From the NCBI GenBank assembly GCA_938037185.1, contig CALHQK010000100.1, forward strand, positions 1 to 22,227: a stretch of 22,227 bases of DNA. The letters run 5' to 3'. Made by a program: the position numbers and the translations under genes. The notes below the pieces were generated by a model, which saw nothing but the letters and a program-made list of their open reading frames with translations, made no database searches and was not told the origin of the DNA. Position 1 is the stretch's first letter, and each line of letters begins with the position of its first letter. Shown here in pieces: positions 16,146 to 22,045 of this stretch. The DNA comes from an uncultured Riemerella sp. Its GTDB lineage: Bacteria; Bacteroidota; Bacteroidia; Flavobacteriales; Weeksellaceae.

Positions 16146-16176
16146 TTGGTTATAACTGATTTATTTTATATTTTTG
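16146..16176 (+). promoter_or_regulatory. parA promoter
   Basis: TTG at 16146-16148, a 20-base spacer and TATTTTTG at 16169-16176 match the Bacteroidota promoter. The ATG of parA follows 15 bases later. Confidence 0.65.
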
Positions 16177-16191
16177 TGGTAAATATTAAGA

Positions 16192-16956
16192 ATGAAAACA
16201 AAAGTTATTTCTATCATTACAGAAAAAGGAGGAGTTGGAAAAACAACGACAACGATACATCTTGGAGCAGCTCTAGCAGAGAAAAAGAAAAAAGTTCTTT
16301 TGATTGATTTTGATGCACAAAGAAATTTATCCATTGGATACAAAATTCCAAAAGACTATTCATACACGATTAAAAACCTTTTGGAAAAAACGGGTGAGTT
16401 TAGAATGGTTCAGAAGGGTGAAAACCTTTTCATTTTAGCTGGAGATAGAAATATTGAAAAATCAAAAAGAGATAGAAATATTTTAAGAGAAATGCTTAAT
16501 ATTTTGGGAGAAAAATTAGCCTTTGATTATATTATTATTGATTGTCCACCCCGCCCTTTGACTGGAGATTTGGGACTTGGAGAGATGGCTTTAGCTTCAT
16601 CAGATTATGTGCTTTCTCCTATTGAAGCAGAAGAGTATTCCATTGAAGGGATCAAGGAATTGTTGCCAAGTTTAGTAAATATCAAAAATAAATACAATCC
16701 AAAACTAGAGTTTTTAGGCTTTTTCTTTAATAAAGTTCTTACTAACACAAGAAATTTTAGAGAATATAGGGAGTTGGCAGTGGAACAAGCAAAAGGATAT
16801 TTCTTTAATACTTTTATTAGACAAGATGTAAATGTAGAAAACGCTAAAAAAGAAGGAAAAACTATCTTCCAAGTAGCTCCCAATTGTCGTGCAAGTGAGG
16901 ACTATAAAAATCTGATAGAAGAAATAATAAACAAGATAAATAAATTAAATAACTGA
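16192..16956 (+). CDS. parA: ParA-family partition ATPase
   Basis: 254 aa. The deviant Walker A motif EKGGVGKTTTT (residues 11-21, signature Lys 12) is followed by the Walker A' strand VLLIDFDAQ (35-43) and Walker B FDYIIIDCPP (111-120). This is the standard ParA/MinD-type P-loop ATPase. The length, without an N-terminal DNA-binding domain, fits a small type Ib-like ParA. It would use ATP-dependent nucleoid binding to distribute plasmid copies and keep the replicon stable. It has its own promoter after the origin region. No ParB of either usual type follows: the next gene, about 380 bases downstream, encodes a mobilization-type protein with an RHH-like N-terminus. The partner could be that protein, the tandem-RHH-like protein at 13092, or lie outside the window. 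Confidence 0.9.
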   Translation: MKTKVISIITEKGGVGKTTTTIHLGAALAEKKKKVLLIDFDAQRNLSIGYKIPKDYSYTIKNLLEKTGEFRMVQKGENLFILAGDRNIEKSKRDRNILREMLNILGEKLAFDYIIIDCPPRPLTGDLGLGEMALASSDYVLSPIEAEEYSIEGIKELLPSLVNIKNKYNPKLEFLGFFFNKVLTNTRNFREYRELAVEQAKGYFFNTFIRQDVNVENAKKEGKTIFQVAPNCRASEDYKNLIEEIINKINKLNN

Positions 16957-17282
16957 TTTAATTCAAATATAGTATTTTAAAATTCCGTAAAAGCAACACA
17001 CTTTATTTATTTAGTTTTCCCAAAAAAACTCTATTTTTTGAATAATGGTGTTTCATTTTTGTGCGTTTTTCTCAATGGACATTTTCGTAGAAAATGAAAT
17101 TTTCGTTAAGGATTTTTTCTGTCTGCCAGACGAAAAAATTTTGAAGCAAGAGGGACTTCCGATTTAAAAATCGTAATTCGTTAGTTAGTTGGTTATCAAT
17201 GTATTATAAAACCTAAAAAATAGACTTATATAGAAATTCTATATTTTAGATATATTTTTAAAGATAATTTTTAAATTAAATA
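16957..17282. other. Candidate oriT region with clustered inverted repeats
   Basis: Noncoding stretch between parA and the mobilization genes. It contains CATTTTC-gta-GAAAATG (17080-17096); TTTTTTC and GTCTG pairing with CAGAC and GAAAAAA around a centre at 17126 (17113-17138, one bulged T); GAAG-N9-CTTC (17143-17159); and CGATTT-aa-AAATCG (17160-17173). Dense inverted repeats immediately upstream of a relaxase operon are typical of an origin of transfer. The nick site itself cannot be located by eye. The 17113-17138 hairpin could instead serve as the parA terminator. A 40-codon open frame (17045-17167) crosses these repeats and is not believed to be a gene. Confidence 0.45.
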
Positions 17283-17314
17283 TTTGAATATCAAATTATA
17301 AAGTAATATATTTG
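17283..17314 (+). promoter_or_regulatory. Promoter of the mobilization operon
   Basis: TTTG at 17283-17286, a 20-base spacer and TATATTTG at 17307-17314. The ATG of the first mobilization gene is at 17338. Confidence 0.65.
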
Positions 17315-17337
17315 CTCTATATTAAAAACTATATTTT

Positions 17338-17967
17338 ATGTCAAATACCACAATTTTGCTTTCTAAGGAAACGAAGATATTATTGGATACAATTAAGAAG
17401 AAATACGATATTCCTACTTATAATTTATGCGTTCATTTGCTGTCTGTTTTTTCTATAAAAAATAACATAAATCCAAAGGAAGATTATGCAGGAGAATTTC
17501 AAAATAGATTTATACAATTAGAGCTTAGGTTAAAAGCGGAACTTGCAGAAATGCAAAAAAAATTAACGAATGATAACACGACTTTGCGCAAGTGGGTAGG
17601 TGGGATTACTAAAGACCATCTTGTTCCTATGCAGAAACAAATCTATGATTTGAGCCAAAATTTAGATTTAGGAAAAGATAAAAAAATAACGGAAAAAGTA
17701 GAAAAACCAAAAATCGACATGACCCCTAAATCTTACCTTACTGAACCTAAAACAGAAAGTGCTAAGGAGAAAGAACTGGCTGAAAAATTAGAGAAATGCA
17801 ACCAAGAATCGATGGAATTGTATCGTAGATACGAGGAGCAGAAAAACGCCTTGTTTAAAATCTTTGAAAATTCAAAAGTTGAACAAATAGGAATGACAGG
17901 AACAAAAACCCGAATAGTGGTAGAACTATCAGAACAGGAGTGGAAAGAACTAAAAGAAGTGATATAA
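17338..17967 (+). CDS. BfmA/BtgA-like accessory mobilization protein
   Basis: 209 aa. The N-terminus SNTTILLSKETKILLDTIKK plus KYDIPTYNLCVHLLSVF has the strand-helix-helix outline of a ribbon-helix-helix DNA-binding domain (about residues 2-45). It is followed by charged helices likely to form coiled coils (about 58-85 and 140-180) and a short C-terminal beta/helix segment, VVELSEQEWKELKEVI. Bacteroidota mobilizable elements carry a small RHH-type accessory protein (BfmA/BtgA family) directly upstream of the MobB-type relaxase. This gene has exactly that position: its TAA overlaps the relaxase ATG by one base (TAATG). The protein should bind oriT in the repeat-rich region upstream and recruit the relaxase. 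The family assignment is from context and sequence impression, not a search. It could also serve the otherwise missing ParB role. Confidence 0.75.
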   Translation: MSNTTILLSKETKILLDTIKKKYDIPTYNLCVHLLSVFSIKNNINPKEDYAGEFQNRFIQLELRLKAELAEMQKKLTNDNTTLRKWVGGITKDHLVPMQKQIYDLSQNLDLGKDKKITEKVEKPKIDMTPKSYLTEPKTESAKEKELAEKLEKCNQESMELYRRYEEQKNALFKIFENSKVEQIGMTGTKTRIVVELSEQEWKELKEVI

Positions 17968-19988
17968 TGTATGCCAATATTACCTCTCATAATGTAAAAA
18001 CAGGAGGAGTTTCATCGGGCAATATTTTTCAGTATTTGGATAAGGAAAATCAGAAGATTAGGGAAAGCGGAGCAGGAAGAGAGGAATATTTCTTTAACCA
18101 AAGTTTTAACCCCTATGATGAAAACGACCCTAATTCTAAAATTAGTGTAGAAGTAGCCACCGCACAGATAGACAACAATAGAGGCACACTAAATAATAAA
18201 TTAAGCAATTTCTACATGTTGAATATCAGCCCGAGCCAGCAGGAGCAGGAACATATGCTCCAATTAGCAGAACAGGAGTTGGAAAGAAGAGGGCTAAATT
18301 ATGAAGAATTAAAGGAGAACCCCGAAGCCCTGAGTTTTTATAATGAGCAGAGAGATGAGATGATGAAAATGCAGATGAAACTCTATACTAAGGAGGTAAT
18401 GAATGAGTATGCTCGGCTTATGGACAGGGAAATTTATGCTAACCAAGATAAATTACCAAATCTTGAAGAGAGAAAAGAAATGCAACCCGAAGTAGAAAAG
18501 CGCTACGAAGCCTATCTAAAAGAGCAGGGAATAAAGAAACTCCATAAAAGCACCGAAAACATGGTGCTGAAAATCAAAGAAGCAACCGAAGTAGAAAATG
18601 GGAGTAAATTTATCATTGAGCAGGAGCGGGGCAAAGAGATTTCCATGTTTGTTCCACAGCAAAAAATAAAATTGGTTACTGAAAACACCCTTATTGTAGA
18701 TAAACTTTATTATGAAAGTAAGTTAGCAGAGCAGGAAGCAAGGGAGCAGGGATTGTTGGATAAAGATAAGAGAAAAGAAATAGAAGCCGAGATTGTAGAA
18801 CGGAGAGCAGATGCTGTTTTAATTGCAACCACCCCAGAAGACTACGGCAAAGAAGTTCGTTTTTGGGCAAATAAAACCGAAGTCCAAGAGTTGGACGGCG
18901 GGAAAGTATCTTTGCAGGAATACAGGGCAGAACAGATAATAAAAAATGCAGTAGAACGGGATAAGGAGCAGAAAACACTTTTGGAGATAGAATTTGAGAG
19001 GTTGGAGGTAAAGGATATTAAGCCAAAGGAGGGAGAAGAAATAGAAAAAGGAGATAAAATGTATATCTTTTATCAAAGACAGGAGGGATTGGAAGAACCA
19101 ATAAAATTTTCTTTTAAGCAGAGCGAACTGCATATAGAAGAGGGTAGGGGCTATGTAGAAAGATATAAGTTAGAACATCGGTTAGAACAGGCAAAAGAAA
19201 AAGCCATAGAACAGGAGCATGCCTCCGCCAAAGAAAGAATTAAAAATGAGGTATGGCAGGAGAAAGGATTTGATACTACCAAACGCAAAATTACAGGGGA
19301 AGACCTGCTTTATTTTGCTAAGGTGGAGACAGAGCGGACTTATAAGCATACCGATAAAGCAGTGCTTAGAAATCGGGAAACCCTAAAAGAAATTAAAGAG
19401 GAGGAGGCAAAAGAAAAGCCCGATATAGCCAAAATCAATTTGCTGAAAAGCAAATTAGAAGTAGACAGGCATACAGGGGAAGTGATTAAAGAGGGAGCAG
19501 TAAAAGGAGGATTGAATTACCATACCCATGTTATTGTATCAAGACACGACAGAACCAGCGTTCATGCACGGGATAAGGTTTCAATGTCTCCGAATGCAAA
19601 TAATAAAGAGGGAAGACTTGGGAACGGGGCAAAAATAGGATTTCACAGAGATGAATTTTTTAAAAGCATGGAGAGGGTATTTGATGAAAGATTTGAATAT
19701 GAAAGACCCCAGCAGGAGCGGTATGAGAAGAGGAATGAACTGAGCAAGGCAGTGAAAGAAGCCCAACACCGAGTAGAGGGCATGATAAAAAATAAGATAA
19801 AACAGGAAATATACAAGCATACAGGCATCAATACAATAAAACAAGAATTAGACCCAAGACAGAAGATTAGAAATGCTATCATGCCTATTCCTCTACCATC
19901 AAGCTTCCCAACAAGTAAAGTTGATTTAATAATTAAAGCTGTAAAACTTGTGAAAGGCTTGGTTATAGATAAGGGGGTACATTACTAA
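17967..19988 (+). CDS. mobB: MobB-type (DUF5712-like) relaxase with a long central insertion
   Basis: 673 aa. The N-terminus (MYANITSHNV ... SSGNIFQYLDKEN) carries a likely catalytic tyrosine (Tyr 23). It is followed by the segments YFFNQSFNPYD, VATAQIDNNRGTL and NFYMLNISPSQQE that I associate with MobB/DUF5712 relaxases. The metal-binding HUH motif YHTHVIVSRHD is at about residues 518-528 (His 519, His 521), with SMSPNAN after it. Between about 150 and 440 lies a charged, coiled-coil-rich insertion containing three similar beta-plus-helix units. The enzyme would nick oriT and lead the strand during mobilization; no coupling protein or mating-pair genes are visible, so transfer would need a helper. 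ATG 17967 overlaps the upstream TAA (TAATG); a start nine codons earlier lies inside the previous gene and lacks the family N-terminus. Confidence 0.82.
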   Translation: MYANITSHNVKTGGVSSGNIFQYLDKENQKIRESGAGREEYFFNQSFNPYDENDPNSKISVEVATAQIDNNRGTLNNKLSNFYMLNISPSQQEQEHMLQLAEQELERRGLNYEELKENPEALSFYNEQRDEMMKMQMKLYTKEVMNEYARLMDREIYANQDKLPNLEERKEMQPEVEKRYEAYLKEQGIKKLHKSTENMVLKIKEATEVENGSKFIIEQERGKEISMFVPQQKIKLVTENTLIVDKLYYESKLAEQEAREQGLLDKDKRKEIEAEIVERRADAVLIATTPEDYGKEVRFWANKTEVQELDGGKVSLQEYRAEQIIKNAVERDKEQKTLLEIEFERLEVKDIKPKEGEEIEKGDKMYIFYQRQEGLEEPIKFSFKQSELHIEEGRGYVERYKLEHRLEQAKEKAIEQEHASAKERIKNEVWQEKGFDTTKRKITGEDLLYFAKVETERTYKHTDKAVLRNRETLKEIKEEEAKEKPDIAKINLLKSKLEVDRHTGEVIKEGAVKGGLNYHTHVIVSRHDRTSVHARDKVSMSPNANNKEGRLGNGAKIGFHRDEFFKSMERVFDERFEYERPQQERYEKRNELSKAVKEAQHRVEGMIKNKIKQEIYKHTGINTIKQELDPRQKIRNAIMPIPLPSSFPTSKVDLIIKAVKLVKGLVIDKGVHY

Positions 19989-20068
19989 TCCTAAATAACT
20001 ACTGTGAACAGAATATTTGTTTTAATAAAGTATTATACCTTATTATGTCAGATAAGTTAAAATAACAC

Positions 20069-20138
20069 AAACAAATAAACAAAAAGAAATCACATAAAAT
20101 TAAACAAATAAACAAACAAATAGAATTAAATTTTAATT
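20069..20138 (+). repeat. AT-rich direct and inverted repeats between mobB and the 119-aa gene
   Basis: AAACAAATAAACAAA occurs at 20069-20083 and 20102-20116. AATTAAA-t-TTTAATT (20124-20138) is a perfect palindrome. They lie 40-145 bases upstream of the promoter at 20179-20209 and may be regulator sites, but the composition makes chance repeats likely. Confidence 0.3.
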
Positions 20139-20178
20139 GTAAGAAAAATTAGAATAAATAAGATTGAAATTTATTTTT

Positions 20179-20209
20179 TTTGTATTAGAAAAACAAATTT
20201 ATATATTTG
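20179..20209 (+). promoter_or_regulatory. Promoter of the 119-aa gene, giving a leaderless or near-leaderless mRNA
   Basis: TTTG at 20179-20182, a 19-base spacer and TATATTTG at 20202-20209 match the Bacteroidota promoter. The ATG is at 20214, only five bases after the last G. Transcription normally starts about that far downstream, so the mRNA should begin at or next to the A of ATG. Confidence 0.6.
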
Positions 20210-20213
20210 CAAA

Positions 20214-20573
20214 ATGAATATAAACTTTATAAAACCGAAAGAAATAAATACTGTAGCTAAAATAACAATTCATAAGTCAGGAAAAATGGGATTTTCAAGG
20301 GGGGCATCAGAATTGTTAAAGCTAGATGTAAATAAATATGCTAAATTTGGATTCAATGAAGACAAAGATTTTTTTATAGTAATAACACAGGAATCGGATG
20401 ATAGTACATTTAGTATATCAAAAGCAGGAGAGTATTATTATATACTAGCTAAATCTTTGTTACAAGAAATAGGTATAGATTATACAAGTAAGGACACAAC
20501 AATATTTGATATTAAAAGAACAAATGAAGAATATATATATAAGTTAAATAAAAGAGTAATAAAAAAGAAATAA
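20214..20573 (+). CDS. Hypothetical 119-aa cytoplasmic protein
   Basis: Not assigned to a named family. The N-terminal part, KITIHKSGKMGFSRGASELLKLDVNKYAKFGFNEDKDFFIVI (about residues 16-57, quoted here only in outline), has a strand-turn-helix-strand pattern superficially like AbrB/SpoVT swapped-hairpin domains. The C-terminal part, KAGEYYYILAKSLLQEIGID (about 70-89), is followed by strands and a basic tail, RVIKKK. There is no signal peptide. The gene is monocistronic, with a good promoter ending five bases before its ATG. A candidate minus-strand small RNA converges on its 3' end. DNA binding is possible from the AbrB-like outline and basic tail but is weak inference. The next Met (residue 25) would cut the conserved-looking first domain, so the first ATG is preferred. 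Confidence 0.65.
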   Translation: MNINFIKPKEINTVAKITIHKSGKMGFSRGASELLKLDVNKYAKFGFNEDKDFFIVITQESDDSTFSISKAGEYYYILAKSLLQEIGIDYTSKDTTIFDIKRTNEEYIYKLNKRVIKKK

Positions 20574-20574
20574 A

Positions 20575-20679
20575 AAAAATAAAAAAAGAAGTCTATACTT
20601 TCCTAGGGCAAGACTTCTTGAAAAATTATAGTTTAAGAGACAATTTGGTATCTGAAGATTGCCAAATGTCCTGCTTTGT
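20575..20679 (-). ncRNA. Candidate small RNA of about 100 nt
   Basis: Read on the minus strand, a TATCTTTG -7 element is followed by a possible 5' hairpin: GACA and TTTGG pair with CCAAA and TTGTC, with an inner ATCT/AGAT. Then comes an unstructured A/U linker and a strong intrinsic terminator with a 9-bp stem and T7-A-T8 tail. No open frame is seen. It converges with the 3' end of the 119-aa gene and diverges from the 43-aa gene. It lacks a clear -33 element, so the promoter is only half supported. Target and function are unknown. Confidence 0.4.
20586..20619 (-). terminator. Strong intrinsic terminator on the minus strand
   Basis: AAGAAGTCT pairs perfectly with AGACTTCTT (20586-20594 and 20611-20619). 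On the minus strand the stem is followed by TTTTTTT, A and eight more T, a textbook U-tract. On the plus strand the downstream side is GAAAAATTATA with no U-tract, so it works best leftward, although it may also help end the 119-aa gene. Confidence 0.65.
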
Positions 20680-20683
20680 GGTA

Positions 20684-20691
20684 CAAAGATA
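20684..20691 (-). promoter_or_regulatory. -7 promoter element for the candidate small RNA
   Basis: CAAAGATA on the plus strand is TATCTTTG on the minus strand, a full TAnnTTTG match. No TTG is present at the expected distance upstream (about 20711), so the promoter is incomplete. Confidence 0.4.
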
Positions 20692-20815
20692 TAAAAAATA
20701 TTTATTAATATTTTTATAATATTATATATTCTTTCTTTACGCTTTCAAAGCATGTGAAATCTTCACTGTTATAATTACTTACAGTAATAAAGTAATCAAA
20801 TTTAAATTTTTAAGT

Positions 20816-20947
20816 ATGGCAAGAAAAGTTACAGGTAAAAAAGTAGCAACGATTGCTTCAAAAATTCTTAAAGATAAAAGATACTCTCAATCTGCTAAAT
20901 CTGTAGCAGGGAGTGCTTTGTCTCAAAAAGAGAAAAGAAAGAAGTAA
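20816..20947 (+). CDS. 43-aa basic Lys/Ser/Ala-rich small protein
   Basis: MARKVTGKKVATIASKILKD followed by KRYSQSAKSVAGSALSQKEK and RKK. The pattern VAxxASKxLxDxxxSxxAKSxAxSALSQ is, from memory, that of a widespread family of tiny uncharacterised proteins, some with two such units in tandem; here there is one. It is very basic with no signal peptide, so it is probably cytoplasmic and may bind nucleic acid or a partner protein. Two small inverted repeats precede it (GTGAA-atc-TTCAC at 20754-20766 and TTACT-tac-AGTAA at 20775-20787), and a hairpin follows 23 bases after its stop. The next gene, on the same strand, starts 65 bases after the stop. The pairing of a tiny basic protein with a larger one resembles an antitoxin-toxin or two-gene defence module. 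No TAnnTTTG promoter was found; a TATAAT at 20770-20775 is the nearest candidate. Confidence 0.7.
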   Translation: MARKVTGKKVATIASKILKDKRYSQSAKSVAGSALSQKEKRKK

Positions 20948-20970
20948 TATTTTAAGTGTTTATAGGAGAA

Positions 20971-20993
20971 AAGAGCTGCCTTAAAGTGCTCTT
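20971..20993 (+). terminator. Hairpin terminator or attenuator within the two-gene cassette
   Basis: AAGAGC (20971-20976) pairs with GCTCTT (20988-20993), followed by CTTTTT. It lies between the 43-aa and 287-aa genes. If it terminates most transcripts, the small protein would be made in excess over the large one. It also argues that the following gene starts at ATG 21013 rather than GTG 20956, which would place the hairpin inside the coding region. Confidence 0.5.
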
Positions 20994-21012
20994 CTTTTTA
21001 AAAATTAGATTT

Positions 21013-21876
21013 ATGTTTAATAATTATTTTGGAATAAAAAAACAAACAGAACATTTAGACATTCCTCTTAATGGGGATATAGAGGTATTTATATGTCCAT
21101 ATAAGGTGGCAAATAGTAGACACAATGATATAGCGCAAAGAATATACAAGAGAACCAATATATTTATGCAAAAACTAAATAAATTAGTTGAACAAGGTGA
21201 TAAAGCTAAAGCAAAAGAATTATTATATCATTTACATGAGTCAAATGAATATCATTTAGGGTATTCTAGTAAGAACAAGGGAAGTGCTGTTGGAAACGAT
21301 AAAGCAGAATTTATTTATACGGCACTCAGTAATAATAAATTTGTGAAATCCGGCATCACTATAACAAATGAAGCTCACAATGTATTATTATTAGTAGATG
21401 GAATAGGACCAGATATTATGTCCGATATTATATCTAATATTTGTAAAGATATTTTTTCAGAGTTTACTATTAAACAATGTAAAAAATATAAAGTATCATT
21501 ACCAGAAAAATATATCATAGAATATTTTGATGATATTAGTGGAAGTTGGCAGAAGAAAGAATTTAATTTACCATGTTATGAAGGGAAGAAAATAATATTG
21601 GTTCCAGAATTTTTAGTGAGTAAAAAAAGAGAGTATTATATATTATATAATAGATTTATTACTTCTAACTATGTGGCAAGAGATATTTTAAATAATAAAA
21701 ACATTACAAATAGGAAAAAATATATAAGAAAGAATAAAAAAAAGCAAGAAATACCTTTAAAAAATAAAATATTCGAAGATTTTAAAAAAAACAAAAGAGA
21801 TACTATAGATTTTGTAAGGGAATATGGAGATAAAACATTAATAGAATTCCAAGATCATTTGAAAGAGATATTATAG
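21013..21876 (+). CDS. Uncharacterised 287-aa protein, partner of the 43-aa protein
   Basis: No named domain recognised. Recognisable blocks are FGIKKQTEHLDIPL-NGD near the start, IFMQKLNKLVEQGDKAKAKE, LHESNEYHLGYSSKNKGSAV (about residues 76-95) followed by KAEFIYTALSNNKF, then LLLVDGIGPDIMSDIISNI (about 132-150) with FSEFTIKQCKKYK, and a very basic C-terminal third. From memory these blocks (N-E-xHLG, KGxAVGxxxAExI, VDGIGxDxxSDxxxNI) define a broadly distributed family without known function, commonly preceded by the small SALSQ-type protein. The conserved Asp residues in GIGPDxxSD could bind metal, but that is inference. The ATG at 21013 is chosen because the upstream GTG (20956) would add a 19-residue tail crossing a terminator-like hairpin. 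The gene is more AT-rich than its neighbours, suggesting separate acquisition. A toxin or defence role is a hypothesis. Confidence 0.72.
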   Translation: MFNNYFGIKKQTEHLDIPLNGDIEVFICPYKVANSRHNDIAQRIYKRTNIFMQKLNKLVEQGDKAKAKELLYHLHESNEYHLGYSSKNKGSAVGNDKAEFIYTALSNNKFVKSGITITNEAHNVLLLVDGIGPDIMSDIISNICKDIFSEFTIKQCKKYKVSLPEKYIIEYFDDISGSWQKKEFNLPCYEGKKIILVPEFLVSKKREYYILYNRFITSNYVARDILNNKNITNRKKYIRKNKKKQEIPLKNKIFEDFKKNKRDTIDFVREYGDKTLIEFQDHLKEIL

Positions 21877-21919
21877 TTAGATATCTTACTGGTTTTTAGA
21901 AAAAGTGAAATTATTTTAA

Positions 21920-21947
21920 AATAAAGGCAGAGTATTCTGCCTTTATT
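21920..21947. terminator. Bidirectional intrinsic terminator
   Basis: AATAAAGGCAGA (21920-21931) and TCTGCCTTTATT (21936-21947) form a perfect 12-bp stem with loop GTAT. A/T tracts on both sides let it work in both directions, between the converging 287-aa gene and the resolvase gene. Confidence 0.85.
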
Positions 21948-22019
21948 AATTTTGTGAAAACAAATGTTATCGAATATATTATATTTAGTTGTACAAATAA
22001 ATGTGCAATTAATAATCAT

Positions 22020-22043
22020 TTTTGCATATTTCAAAATGCAAAA
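22020..22043. repeat. Inverted repeat next to the resolvase stop
   Basis: TTTTGCAT (22020-22027) pairs with ATGCAAAA (22036-22043), loop of 8, ending two bases before the resolvase stop codon. An imperfect partner repeat, TTGTAC-N8-GTGCAA, lies at 21989-22008. They could be a weak terminator or recombinase binding sites. Confidence 0.35.
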
Positions 22044-22045
22044 TT

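Noticed and set aside
17045..17167. 40-codon open frame in the parA-mob intergenic region
   Set aside because: It crosses several inverted repeats of the putative oriT, has no promoter of its own that I can see, and its composition looks like translated palindromes.
20137..20145. TTGTAAGAA resembling the iteron core
   Set aside because: Only nine bases match, without the GGGG part, in AT-rich sequence far from the origin; chance is likely.
20956..21012. GTG start adding 19 residues to the 287-aa protein
   Set aside because: The added stretch contains a terminator-like hairpin and a non-conserved-looking sequence; the ATG at 21013 begins the recognisable family block.
21947..21954. TAATTTTG on the plus strand after the bidirectional terminator
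   Set aside because: No -33 element is seen and no plus-strand gene follows before the window ends.
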